A stretch of 64,000 bases of DNA from Limanda limanda (taxonomy: Eukaryota > Chordata > Actinopteri > Pleuronectiformes > Pleuronectidae). The notes under the pieces were generated by a model that was not told the DNA's origin, made no database searches, and worked only from the letters and a program-made list of their open reading frames with translations. Of the stretch, positions 23,418 to 40,700 are shown piece after piece (the stretch's first letter is position 1; each line of letters opens with the position of its first letter). The stretch covers positions 13,006,238-13,070,237 of the forward strand of contig NC_083646.1 in the NCBI RefSeq assembly GCF_963576545.1, written 5' to 3'. A program made the translations under genes and the position numbers.

Positions 23418-23462
23418 TCAATTCAGTGCCTTTATTGTCATTGTGTACAACAAACAATTATC
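23418..23462. repeat. LINE 3'-end-type fragment
   Basis: The phrase TGCCTTTATTGTCATTGTGT followed by ACAACAAAC resembles the 'tttattgtcattgtacaacgaaa' tail of fish L2-like elements. Confidence 0.45.
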
Positions 23463-23634
23463 CCATTTGTACAAATAGTAACTCACAGAACAAGTAGACA
23501 CATTACAGTCTAATACATTAGTTTAAAAACAAATAATCAATAATAATCAAATGGACAAAACTGCTTTACATGATTTTGTCCACAGTATGTTTGCAGTGAC
23601 CTTGGCCACCAAAGTTGACAACAACTGTATTCAC

Positions 23635-23757
23635 CTCTGTGCGATCCAGACTTCATTTTCCCCCTGTTCTGGATCTGTCCATTCTCATCCAGGCTGGTGC
23701 AGCTCAGTGCTGTCCCATCAGGGTTAGTGTAGTTCACTTTAATGCAGTCCTGTCCGG
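23635..23757 (-). CDS. Possible internal exon, unidentified protein
   Basis: On the minus strand a 123-bp open segment is flanked by an acceptor (pyrimidine-rich CACCTGTTCAGTTCTCAG) and a donor (GAG/GTGAAT). The reading is phase 1 at both ends, a symmetry common for extracellular modules. The peptide includes DCIKVNYTNPDGTALSC and SLDENGQIQNRGK: polar, with two cysteines, not low complexity. I cannot match it to a family. No second exon of the same gene was found on this strand, so it could be chance. Confidence 0.3.
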
Positions 23758-24332
23758 CTGAGAACTGAACAGGTGGTATGTGACAGCAGGTATGAGCCGA
23801 CTTCAAAGGGTCCAGGAACCAGGGAAGTAACAGAGAGAGGGAGAGAAAAGGGGCAAAGGCAGATCTGGAGTCCCAAAAAAGAAAATGGCATGAGGGTAAT
23901 ACTGAAGAAAAGGGAAAATGTGGACAGATGGGTGGACCGAGAGGTGAGGTGTGAGTGATAACAGGCAAAGTTGGACAGAGAGAAGGTGGAGGAAGGGTGA
24001 TAGGCGGGTGGGTGTGACAGAGGGTTGGGCACTTGTCTCTACACCAACAGCTTGTGTGCTTTACGCTGTTGAATACCAATTGTTCTGCACCAATTAAAGT
24101 CGACTGCAAAACTTCCAAAACTTCCAATTACAAAATACGTCTCTTTATCTTTGACTCTGTCGTTGACACCGATTCTCATCTGACTTTGACTTCAGTTTCC
24201 TTTTCCGTGTGAAAGATACTTTTCCTGGACCTCTTCATTATGTCAATGCTTGAATAAACGCTCATTATTTCCTCACCAAAGCAACACATGCACGCTCACA
24301 CTCTTTGGGTTAAGTCCCTAGTGCGCGCGCAC

Positions 24333-25025
24333 ACCACACACACACACACACACACACTGTCACCTTTGTAGGCGGCTCTCTGCAGATGATGTCAGGTGAG
24401 TGTGGACATTGTTTAACGAGCCCTGGGACCGGGAACGAGTGGGGAGGTTGTGGGAGGAGACAATAGGAGAGAGTGAAGAGGAGGAAGAGAGCTGAGGCAG
24501 AGGACAGCAGTGGGGGGAGAAGAGAGAGGAGGAAGTGATGGATGTGGAAGAATTGGGGAGAAGAGGAGAGGAGGAGGGGGGCAAACTGCAGGAGTGGATG
24601 TGGGAAAGAGAGAGAGGGAAAGAGGGAGGATGAGAGCAACGCAGGGACTGAAATCTGTCACATATAGGCAGGAGAGCGGGAGGAGGAGGATGGCGACAAA
24701 AAGCTAAAGTGGAGAGAAGAGAGGAGATGAGGACAAAAGTGTGGAGGACATCTGGTCACAGGAGGGAGGTGGAGGAGCGGGAGAAAGTCATGTGGGAAGG
24801 ATTGGGAAGAGTGTAGAGGAGAAACATAGGAGAAATGTATGTGATGTGTAGCCTGAGGACAAACTAGAGAGGAAAAGCGACATGTAACACGTGAAAACGG
24901 GTTGAAAAAAACCTGTGCAGGAGGTGAAGGGTATAAAATCCCTCCTCCCTGTGACCTCACCTCTCTCCTCTGCTGTTCCTCCTCGCTGCTTCTCTCTCCT
25001 TCTTCCTCCTCCTCCTCCTCCTCCT
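24333..25025. repeat. CA run, long GA-rich block and (TCC)n run
   Basis: A CA run (about 24333-24357) precedes a purine-rich block (24430-24800), followed by a TCC run (about 25000-25025). Translated frames are Ser/Pro/Leu or Gly/Arg/Glu low complexity. Confidence 0.8.
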
Positions 25026-27839
25026 CTCTTGCTGTGTAACGTTAGACTACTGGAAGGGAAAATCTCCAAAGTCAGCTCTTCTCGTGGCCTTTTCGTTTCT
25101 CTCTCTTTTCACATTATGCCATGTTATTCGTTCTCGCAAAATGGAAAATGTTGAAGAACGTACTCGTCCTAATTAAACACACATTTGCCTCAGCAGCTGC
25201 TGATTCCAAACGATTCACTTTAAAACTCGAGCTGCGATCAAAGTCACCGGTTCTTTTTGCTGTGCTGTTGATCCATGCTCAATGGAGATCTTGCAAAGAT
25301 CCAGTAATGTACAATCCTGTATCACTGTGTAGCTTTGGAGATGAATCCTTTTTGCTAAATCTGCTGCAGGATTGATTAAAGAGACGTTTGGGTGACCAGT
25401 GAATCTACGTATCTATATCGTGCCTTTGTTATCTGGCTTCGTGCAGCTCTCTCAGCAGATCTGTCAGTAATGGTCATTGAATCCAACGTGGACAGACAGT
25501 TGCACGACAGCGACAAAGGCCACTGTGTGTGTGTGTAGTAATGTGGAATCCTTTCACCCTTGAGCATGTGAGCGCGGCTCATATTCTTCTGCTTACTCTG
25601 CTCTCCTTCCCCTCAAAGCATCAAGTCTATTCTTCTGTCCGTTTACATCCCGAAAATAAACTGTCACTCAGTTCATCAGCAGATGTATGACTGCCTCTTG
25701 TGTTTCTGCATATGTGTGCGTGATCATGCGGTTGAGTTTGGAGAGTTGTGTGCGCACATTGGCGCGTTGAGGCACCTCACACACGCAAAGCTTGTGTATA
25801 TTTTTACACGTGTGTGTGGGTGTGTGTGTGTGTGTGTCTGCGTGTGAAGCTGTCAATTTATCTTGCCCAGCTCCATCCAAAAAGACAGACAGCCCATTGA
25901 GGCGTATGCTGCAGAGAAAAATAACAACTCCAACTGACAAACATACTTTAGTCAGTGTGCAAACACACACCCTGACACTGAGGGACACAGTTTTGCATTT
26001 AAATTGAAGATATAGTTTACTTTTTATACTTATTGCACTTTTTCTCCGTGAAATTGTCTGTTTGGTTTGTTTTGCAGTTGTTAATTCAAAGTATTGATTA
26101 ACTCTGAAGTGAATGGGAGACAGACTCTCCCTGAAGGGAGGGGGGGGAGGGCTGTAGTTGTGCCAGCATGAATGAATTTGGACCATGTTCAGCTGCAGAA
26201 GGCAGCGTTTAGTGCTCATAAAGACTGACCTTCTGTCTGCTTATCATGTCGCTCTGAGGGGTCACATGGGGCGTTTGAGGTCATATGATCCCCTGCAGCA
26301 GAACTGTCTGTGTATGTGTGTGTGTGTGTGTATGTTTGCGTGTGCGTGCGTGTGTGTGAGAGTGTTTGTTCTGCATAGCAGCAAACAGTCTGTATACAGC
26401 ATTCACTGTCTTTACAGTTTGATAAGCCGGAAAAATGAAACAATTAAATACAATTTCAAACCAGTGAGTTTAAATCCCTTCCCTTCTTGGCATATGGCTC
26501 ATTTATACTTGCAGTGATACCTGATATGAAAGATGATAGTTTGGAAGTGGAGCAAATTGTTTTTATCACTCTGTACTAAAGTTTCATTCTTTATCGAGTA
26601 AAAAAGAAATATATCTCTCTACAGAGACAAAGAAGAAACAGAAACAGAAAGGATAGTTTTATCGGTGCACACTGTGCTTGGTCTCCTCCAAGTATTCTCT
26701 TTGTACATGCTCATATCTAATTTTGAAGAAATGTTGAATTCCTTGGTAAAAGATATAACAGCTAAAATCAGATCTGTAGGCAAATCATTACTCTGGTGCA
26801 CTCAGTGAAATCAAATGTTGGCAGAACTGATCCAGATCATTTATTGCTAACAAGTAGATATATTGTAGTTAGATGTAACAGGGATCTGACATTTCTTTCT
26901 GCGTGACTAACGTCCTCCGTAGTAGAAATATACAAAGGGACATATCCAGGATGGCTTCAGTTTTGTACAATCTGAGGAAGTGAAGACACACTGTCCACAG
27001 TCCATAGTTAAGTAGAATTTTTGTCTAAATTTAACATCAACTCTCTTGCATGAGTAAATAATCACGCATCATGAGAAGAACATGTACATGAGAATGTACC
27101 TGGTAAATCCAGGGATTAGTCTCCAATCAAATATATTCATTTCTTCTTCTCTTTATATTTCTATCATTCTCTGCCTCTTGTCTGTCTCTCTAACCCTCTT
27201 TATTGACTCTACATCTTTCTCTTCCTCTTACCTCTCTTTAACTTGTTTGTCTCTGTCTCAATGTTTCGTCTCTCCCTCCGTCTCGCCCTCTCTCTGCGCT
27301 CCGCACCCCCCCCCCACCTGTCCGCACCAGCTGAGAAAAAGCTGTACACATGAAATAAATTATGAATATTTTCTATACGCACAGCTACACCTGTAGTCAG
27401 CAGCACTGCTGAGAATGATGAAAACAAAAGCAATAAATCAAGGCAAATCCACAAGTCAGAGGCAATAGTCCTGCAGAAGTATTCTGGAGTCATCTCTCGG
27501 GAGAGAGCTGTGCCACAGAAACAACCTTCATCCCTCATGCTGTTTGATGGGTTCAATGGTCGAACGTTACCAAGCAGGACGGCTCCTTTCCTTCATGTTG
27601 CTCGGCACAAATAAACATTAAGAAACTGCACTTACAGAACGCTCAATTTCTACGATTCTGTGAAATGTGATATCTTTCTTACATTGGATATTTTGTAAAA
27701 GTGAAATGAGTAACACCGTGCCCTGCAGTGTAAGTTGACTTATTCAAGTTAATGCTTTTTTGCAAACAGGAACACACTTGACACAGAACTTTTAAAATGT
27801 GTTGAGAAATCATGCTCATTTTTCCCTTTCGTCCTAAGG
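25026..27839. other. Gene-free stretch
   Basis: Mixed unique-looking sequence with short GT runs (25811-25838, 26310-26360), a G-rich patch (26140-26150) and a CT-rich block (27139-27310). No supported gene. Confidence 0.45.
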
Positions 27840-28080
27840 GTTAAAAATACATTCACCTTATTTTTAATTCTAATTGCATTTCGCTCCTGTATGACTGAGG
27901 TTTTCAGGAGAACCTAGTTATGAATATTAAAATCATCCGAGGCTGGCGGTGTTTGCGGAAGGTAAACACATCTGTCACAACTGTTTAATTGGTAAACAGG
28001 TCGGACCGCTTTCTGTTTGTTTGTAAACAACTGTGTCACTGCATGATATGAAAGGTCATTAGAACAACCTGTCTACTAGT
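27840..28080. promoter_or_regulatory. Candidate conserved non-coding element with forkhead-type motifs
   Basis: GTAAACA occurs at 27962-27968, 27992-27998 and 28023-28029, spaced 30 and 31 bp, in complex repeat-free DNA. An AAAGGTCA nuclear-receptor-like half site follows near 28049. GTAAACA is the core forkhead binding motif. Regulatory function is inferred. Confidence 0.35.
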
Positions 28081-28256
28081 CCGTCTACTCTGTCTGAACT
28101 GTCTGCACCTCTCTGAGCCGCTCAACAAACACGTTTCATTTACATATAAATGATAGGTCCAGAGATGAGGGTATTAACAGGCAGAGAAGCAAACTGATTT
28201 TCCCGAGATGTCCCCGTTGTGAGTGCAAAGCTCGACCGTTTGACCTTTTCTCCCTC

Positions 28257-28278
28257 GGGGGGGGGGGGGGGGGGGGGG
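28257..28278 (+). repeat. Run of 22 G
   Basis: Uninterrupted poly-G tract, long for a vertebrate genome and able to form G-quadruplex structure. Length may be unreliable in assembly. Confidence 0.9.
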
Positions 28279-28677
28279 ATATTATGTAGAGGGATGATAT
28301 GGGAGAGGCTGTGATGTGAGGACTCAGTTGAAAAACTATGGATGGCAATGAATTAACTCTGGTGACTTAGACCAAAGTCAAAAAGTCATTCCGCTGCTGT
28401 TAAACCAAGAAGGAGTGGGGGTGAGGCTGAAGGATGGATGGACACAGTGGGTAGAGAAGGAGGAGCTCAGCGGTCAACAGTTTGAGTCGCAGGTTTCTGG
28501 AAGTGAGAACTTTTAAATGTAATGGAAGTGTTTTTTTGGGTTACGTTTTCCTGTTAGTGTGTCTTCACTTTAGCCATGTTGTCTTAGATCGCCTTTCATC
28601 ACACCCAGACGGAAGCTGTGAATTTGATCAAAGGTTGATAATGATAACGGGTATGGATATCCACCACTGTAGCAAAG

Positions 28678-28922
28678 TTAAAGGAGATATATGCTTTTTA
28701 AATTTTACTTTACTCTTGTGTTTCTGTGTATTTAAAAGAACTGTGAAGTGAAAAAGCCCTTGCTAAAACCAAGTGTATTTTAGACAGAGGTTAAAAAGAG
28801 GAGCTGCAGCAATGGGCAGTACGAGGAAAGTGATTATCTAAACATTAGAGCATGTTAACCTTTTCAAATAGTAACCAAAATTAGAATTATTAACCTTAAT
28901 ATGAGAAGAATGTCTCCTTTAA
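28678..28922. mobile_element. piggyBac-type MITE with TTAA duplications
   Basis: A 237-bp element (28682-28918) is flanked by TTAA at 28678-28681 and 28919-28922. Its ends begin AGGAGATAT and, inverted, AGGAGACAT. TTAA target duplication is the piggyBac signature. The body (AAGAGGAGCTGCAGCAATGG) matches a teleost MITE I recognise and the copy at 42.8-43.3 kb. No transposase frame. Confidence 0.8.
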
Positions 28923-31478
28923 ATTCTGAGCTGATGATTGTATTGAATTGAAGTGTTTTTAAATAAATATTTGCATTTACAGGACATTTCTACCATGTGT
29001 TATAATGATGAAAAATTTTGAATAAGGCCATATGAATGAGATTAGATCCTAATTCCAAATCTAGACAAACTCTGTCCTAGCTGAACTGGAAATGTTACTA
29101 TCTCAACAAAAACTGTGGAAATGTTAATGCTCATAATTGTTTTAAACAGTTGTTTTTCATGATTTTTATTCTTGTATATGAATTTTGTCAAATTTTTACT
29201 GTACAAATCTTTACCAACAACTGAAGGTTGCAACCAGAAATCAACAGTGAAACATATTCGCTCCTCACCTCTGATGAGGGAGTGAGTCCGTGTTCAAGGT
29301 CCATTATATTACAATTGCTCCTCTGTCACACAGGAACCCAAAAGGAGGGAGTGTAGTTTCTAACCCGAGGGCTCAGGCCAATTTAAAACATATTAGTGCT
29401 CTTGTCGTGCAGGGATCCAAACTGAGAAAATGTAGTTGCTCAGCCTGAGACACAGGCCAGAGAAAATATCCTGGAACAAACAGGATTAGGAGGCATCCAT
29501 CAGGCAGCAAAACTCAGATCATTCTCTGCTGCTGTTTGTGGCCATGTTTTACAGCTTGTGCTCTTTGTGTGGTACATCCTCCACCTTTAACTACTACTAT
29601 CCAAATACAATGATGGTTATAATCCTGATCTATGGATGCAAAGAAGTACTTGTGCACGTCATTCCCTTGGGAAGAATCCATAATGAATAACAGGACAGAG
29701 GAAGCACAAGAGTCTGTCAACACTGAACTGTTTACGTGTTTTACTCTGTGTGCACAGGCAAAATGGCAGCATATTTTAGAAGCGTGTGTGTGTGTCTGTG
29801 TGTCTGTGTGTGCGTGCGTGTATGTTTGTGCATGTGTGTCTCTCTCTCAGAGTGGCACTGATCCAGTGACCTGACAGCTCTTCCTGAGGGAGCGCACACA
29901 TCCCTGTCATTACTGCAGTACCCAGTGCTGATTGACTGCTTTCAGCTCCGCTCAGGAGATGTCAGCCAGTCAGTCACACTGTTGATTCCAAGCCAGATTC
30001 AACACACTTGAGTGCTGCTGACAGCACCGTCCGGCCACTGATGAATTATGAAGTCCGTTTCATTAACACTGTTTTACTCCACGAAGTTATTGACCTACCT
30101 GTGGAGTGGGGATTTCCAGCAGTTTCAGCAGGGTGCAGTGAGGTGGAGCACAAAAAGTCAATAAATCTTGTGCCTTGGTTAAAACCAAATGCTACGACAA
30201 GAGTTAATCAGAAAAAGAATGACTCAGACGTGCCTCCTTTGGTTATTTTTCTCCTGGTATATTCTAAAAATGTGCTTTACAAACCATTTCAATAATTCTT
30301 ATTTAGTGCAACATTCACCCTTCACGGATACATATGGGTAGAGATAAAAGTTAGGGTTGGTAATTTGTTTCTGCAACCCTTTCTTTTAATCTTATTTGAT
30401 TAAATCCTCCCATGTCCAACCATCCAAAAAATACAATCGCCTGAAAAAAAAAGAAAAGACGGTTTTTGTGGCCCTCACAGGACGGTAATAAAAACAATCA
30501 ATCATTTCATAAGGCCTGAATGAAATAATTGGCTAGAGTTCATATCTGTTAATAACCGACCGGGTCCCACTGCGCATTACCGGAGGCTTCACAAGCCGCA
30601 GAGGCACACATCTGATCCAGCATATTGCCTAAGATCTGTCAACAAATTCTGTTATTCGATGACACTGTATGTGTGTGTATGTGTGTGTGTGGGGGGTCTG
30701 CAAGTCAGAAAATTTGTTAAGACAACCCCCAGCCCTCCATTGGCATTTTCTGTTTCACTGCATACAGGACATATCGTCATATGCTAATTAATTCGACATC
30801 CCCCCTAAACCCTAATGTATCTGAAGCCTGTGCATGCTAGTTGTTCCAGGATTACCAACCCTAGCTTTAAGTCTTTCAGATATGGTTGCAGAACCTCATA
30901 CTGACTCGGAGTTACAGACTCAGCTTGTTCTGTTAATTTAGTTCATTTTAATGTACACATCATAATTTGCATACTGTGGACTGGGGGGGTGGGGGGGCAT
31001 TACACTAAACTGACTGCAGTAAAATAACTTCTATAATCATTTACATCACAGCGTTCGTTTATGGGATTGTCTCCTCTTGATGACAACAACTTAAAAATTT
31101 AATTTTTATTGTTGCTGCCTGTGGAGTTCTCAATTATACTTTTAATTGAACAGTAGCTATAGATATTTAACCGACGGGCAGTTGATTTTCACATTTTTAA
31201 ATGTGAAAGACTCCTTTGTGGGTACGCAGGGCACCAACTGCAACACAATACCTTGAACACAATGTTTTAAGGGTTTTATTGTGCAATGATTCACTCCATG
31301 TGACACACCTACTGTGCTGATCCAGTGTAATGCTATTTTCATGTAGGAGCAAAAGCTGGGACCAAAATAGAGTCCAACATGGTGCAACACAATGAGAATG
31401 AAGATGTTCTAACATATTTCTTCAAATGTTCAAATCAACAGTTTATGACACAGGTTATTAAGAACAGAAATTTAAGTG
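28923..31478. other. Gene-free stretch
   Basis: Contains a degraded roughly 85-bp direct duplication (about 29308-29470), a GT run (29785-29845), a complex CpG-containing patch (30470-30660) and short G runs near 30985. No gene. Confidence 0.45.
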
Positions 31479-31495
31479 TATCTCTCTCTCTCTCT

Positions 31496-31567
<72 letters not shown>
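31479..31567. repeat. (TC)n-(AC)n compound microsatellite
   Basis: A TC run (31480-31496) leads into a 69-bp AC array (31499-31567). Confidence 0.96.
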
Positions 31568-31569
<2 letters not shown>

Positions 31570-31964
31570 GTGTTTTTGAACTGCTTCCTTGTAAGGGATT
31601 GTTCTGCTCAGCACCTTCACATCTGATTAATTGACTTGTCAGCACAGTATTTTTATCCAGCTCCCCAGTGTATGTGTGTGAGGGAGCTGGTATACGTATA
31701 CGTACGTATGTGTGTGTGTCTGCAGTCCTTCCCAGTGTCCTCTCTGTATTGGTGCTCCTCCCTAGGCATTATGGTAACCCAACCTATAGAAGAGCATTCG
31801 TGTGTGTGTCCACGGATGAGTGTGTGTGTGCGGGAATGTATGTGTGTGTGTGCGTGCAACGGTGCATGCACTTGAATGTTCGTATAAATCTGTGGTGGGC
31901 TGGTCTAGAGGGATTTTCCTGACACTGATTGGCCAATGCTTGTGAGTACTTCCTGGTCTCTTCC

Positions 31965-34119
<2,155 letters not shown>

Positions 34120-34460
34120 TAAAAAAAAAGTTTGTTTACGCAGTGATATTCTGACCAAAGTGTATGAATCTCAGCTGAGTCACATGAAACTGAAAAACCA
34201 TGACATAAACTCAGGTACAGAGACTCTCACTGTAGCTGCTAATTTGTCTGGATGTGTTTTTTCCACAATGTCACATGCTTCCACCCGAATGTAGTGTTTG
34301 AGTCCACAAAAAACTTTTAGAGTTTCAGGGGTAAACATAATTTCAGGCAAATCCAATTCAATTGAAGTTGCTAATGACCACTTCTTCAAACGTATATAAA
34401 AACAACAGAAAAACACATAAAATGCCTCCATACAGCTCCTGTGGTGTCATCATGAATGAT
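34120..34460 (-). repeat. Interspersed repeat, MITE-like
   Basis: On the minus strand the phrases GAGCTGTATGGAGGCATTTT, TTTGAAGAAGTGGTCATTAG, CTTCAATTGAATTGGATTTG and TGGACTCAAACACTACATTC follow the order of a teleost repeat I recognise. The right end carries CCTTTAAAGG-like sequence. Class unknown. Confidence 0.45.
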
Positions 34461-34864
34461 CCCTTTAAGGTTGAAGAGCAGTTGAAAGCTTAGCTGCTTC
34501 TCGATCTATCTAAGTGCTTCGGCAAGACCCTGCATAGTACGTGGTTAGTATTTCCGTCCAGGGAAATGTAGCAGCTTACCAAGTGCACTGAAAAAAAGCT
34601 GCAGGGTTTTTTGCAGCATTTTCCCCCCATTTACCTCTGCTCATCTTACGTCACGGTGGCAGTAGGCTAAGTGGGGCGTTTCTCCCCGATCACGTCCCAA
34701 ACCCGTTTTCTGACTTCGTAGCTGCCGCCGTGCACCTGACTGGCCTCCCTCCATTTGGTATTAGATGTTTCAGGACACCTCTGGGTCAAGACAAGTCAGA
34801 AAGGCATAGTCCTTCAACCTGACAGCTCGCCCCCGCCACTGGTGTCGACCACCGAGTCAACTTG

Positions 34865-37387
<2,523 letters not shown>

Positions 37388-37765
37388 TGGAATGTAACTA
37401 AGTACATTTCCTCAAATACTTCACTTTTTTGATACTTACACTTATAATAGTGGGTTTTTTTTATGCTCCTTTGCAATTTAAGCAAATCTTATTCATTTCA
37501 CACCTAATTTACTCTTGGGTATTTAAGATACGTACAAAACATATAATAATAAGAATAAATGCATTGTTGAAGATTATTTTATCCGACAGAGCTTAAATGA
37601 GTTCAGAATAGTTCCACCTTCACAAATCTGTGGCAAAAAAGATTTATTGATCTAATAAAATATTTAATATTATAGCATTACCAGGGGCCCTCTTCTATGT
37701 AATGAACACTTGTACCTTTACTACTTAAAGTACACTTTTCCTGTAGTACTTTTTAATTGAGACAT
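37388..37765. repeat. Degraded 'acttaagtac' interspersed repeat
   Basis: GTAACTAAGTACATTTCCTC at the left, an ATCCGACAGAGCTTAAATGA segment in the middle and CTACTTAAAGTACACTTTTC near the right follow a very common teleost repeat built from ACTTAAGTAC-type words. Copy is interrupted and eroded. Confidence 0.55.
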
Positions 37766-40700
37766 CCATTAACTTTAACTTGAACTCTATTAAACTAAAT
37801 ATACAATTCAACTTTGGATTTAACACAAAGTGTACTGTACTAGGTGGATTGGAAATGACCCCCCACAATGCACCTGACTGATGTTGTGTGTTGTTATCTT
37901 CCAACTTCCCAGGAACAGCCATGTTGATATATGTACGTGAGCAGCCATTACTTGAACAATTTAAATTGCTTATAGAAGCTTTCTCTCAGTCAATAGTTGG
38001 TTGGTAAATGTCTGAATTTGACCTGATAACTCCACTACCGGTGCTGCCCATCGACTGGATGTGAAGTATTCACACAAGTAGTGCACTTATGAGTTAATTT
38101 GCATAGTTTTAGTTTTACTAGTGGTATCTTATTTCCAGCCTATTTATAATAGATGTGTGTTTTTATGAAATTCATGCATCAGAATCCAGGACAGTTGTCA
38201 TGGGGACCTGACTGATGGTGAAACAACAACAGTTGATTGTACAGAGTGTTTCTGGCAGAGAAAAGTAGTACTGTTCCTTTGTGTCTTCTCTCTTCCCTCC
38301 TTTTTCCTCTGCCATCTCTCCTCCTTTACCTCCCCCCTCCCTCTCGCCTCTCCTCCCTTGTGTTTCCTCTCCTCCTCTCTTTTCCTTTTTGCCCCCATCC
38401 CTCCCTTCTTTCCTCCCCTCTCCTCCACTGCAAATCTATATGCAATCATCCAACTGCAGCAGTCTAATTTAAATGTGGAACAAATGTTGTGACAGACTAA
38501 AGCTGGATAGAAGTCCTTATCCGCAGAGTGAGAGCTGAATTATCCTGCTTGAGTGAGCTGCTGACACACACACATTGAGAGGAGGAGAGAGAGAGAATGA
38601 GAGCCGGAGAGAGGGAAAGGGCACGAGTCTCGTCTGAATTAAACCAACCTTTTCTGTCTGTGTATTAGTCACCCTGGGAACCAGTAATTCCTTATTACCA
38701 CTAAGGAGAGACATTCACACACTTTCTTTGACTTGAATGTATTTGCAGAGTCTCGGCTTTGCTCGCCGGTCACACTGAGCCACGAGGACACCTGTGGAAG
38801 AAAGGAAATGAACGGAAAAGATTGTTTAACTGTAAACCTCTCCAGCAACATATTTCCAAGGTCAGAATTTAATTGACACAGTAAGCAGCTTTTAAACTTC
38901 CCTTTAAGCTCTTTCTCTTTTTATTCATCACACAGCAACTTCCGTCTCTACTCTTGCGTGCAACACCATGAATGATTCTGAGCGTGCTGCTCAGTCAGGA
39001 CAGCGGGGGGAATAATCCTTACAGGCAAAAGAGCAGAGTTGCTTTATTGATTAGATTTTTTTAATTACACCTATAGTGCCGCATGAGGTCAAATGTTGAA
39101 GTCAACACTGTTTTCCTGGAAGATCAAGAGCATATTGAACGGGGGCTTTAAGAAAGAAAAAAAAAGAATGGCTCAACTGCTCACTGCTGCAGAGGCTGAG
39201 ATATAGTTTGCTTTAGTCTTCAGTGTCAGCCAAAAACTCTGGATCCTAAATGTCTCTTAATGCAACTTGACAGCATCTCTCATTTAACCTTTAGCTGCTA
39301 AATGGCCACATCAAACCAGGTTTCCTGTATGAGATGTAAAACCCTAACCCTTTCTCTTTCTGTCTCATTCCCTTTTGCTTTCATTCATAAAATTACTTTC
39401 TTTGGAGTTCCAGAATGCATTCTGGGAAATGTAGGGTTTGTTCACAAACTTCAAGGGCTGAAGTACTGTACTAGACCAGGGCTGAGGGAAAGTGTTGTGT
39501 TAATTTATAATTAACTAAATCCTGTGACGTACTGATGACAAAACACAGACAGTGGGAAAGGAAGGCACTCCAATTATATTGTTTGATTTTCAGATTGTCA
39601 CAAACAGGGAAGGAACTGTGAGAGTAGTCGAGTAGTTCTTTGGTATTATTTACAGCTCTTCTTGTCTGAGCTTCCCATAGGGCTAATGGAAACCAGTTTC
39701 TGGAAAGATTATCTCGCACCGAAATGGGTCCCAGCAGCAAAGCTCGCTTTAATTGTTCACTGCAGACAAAACAGTTGTTTATCAGACAATCCGCGATGTC
39801 ATAATCCAAAGAGTTTCCATTTTGGGTCATCCAGTCTGGATGATCCAGATTGCTGCTGTTACAATAAAAACGCATCAATGTTTAATAGTCTGCAATGCAG
39901 AGATAACGCCTCTGATAGTCGCACTGAAATCTGTGTTTGAGTGCATGTAAGTGACAAATAGAAGCAGGGAAAGAAAGATGGCGAAAGACAAAGATCCGCT
40001 GGAGTATATGTCATTAATACACTAAATAAATATACATCTACTGTATATAGTTCCATTTCCATCAATAATTGTTTGCTTCTACGGTGTTGCTCAAAGTCAC
40101 ACTCTTATTTCTTGTCATCCCTGAGCTGTGTGCCAGTCCTGTTTCATAACAGGATTCTGATTCATATACTGATTTATTCTGCCAACAGGGACATTGATAA
40201 GAAAGTTGATATTGCTGCCAAGTCCTCAAAGAACAGACTACAGAGGACACAGCATGAAACATTCAGCTGAAATTGGCAACTGCTTTTTTAGTGTAAATAA
40301 ATCAATCAGACGTACAGTGCCTGGAATAAAACACATTTTCCGAGGCTACGGGCCCATTTTCCAGTTCAGAGCTGCTGGTGTTGTTATGAAATGGAGCTCA
40401 TTTGGGTGGAAAACCAAACAAGGACAGTACATTTCCATAAATTCCGAAACCAAATCACAAGGAGATAATATTGCTGATGTTTTCTGCAAGTGCAGGAGAC
40501 CTCTAATAGTAATACTGTGAATACTGCAGTTTAAAATGTTAGGATAAGATGGATCAGCAAATAATTTTTTTTTTTTGACATCAGTGTGAAACACTTCAGA
40601 AAATTGTGACTCATAACATGAGCCTTTACTTGCAGTTTCTATCCCTCTGATGGCTGTTAGCTCTGTTTTGGTCTCCACCGACTCATGTGGCTCTTAAACT

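Noticed and set aside
23537..24127. 196-codon minus-strand frame as a single gene
   Set aside because: Most of it crosses low-complexity DNA; only the splice-flanked 23635-23757 portion is exon-like.
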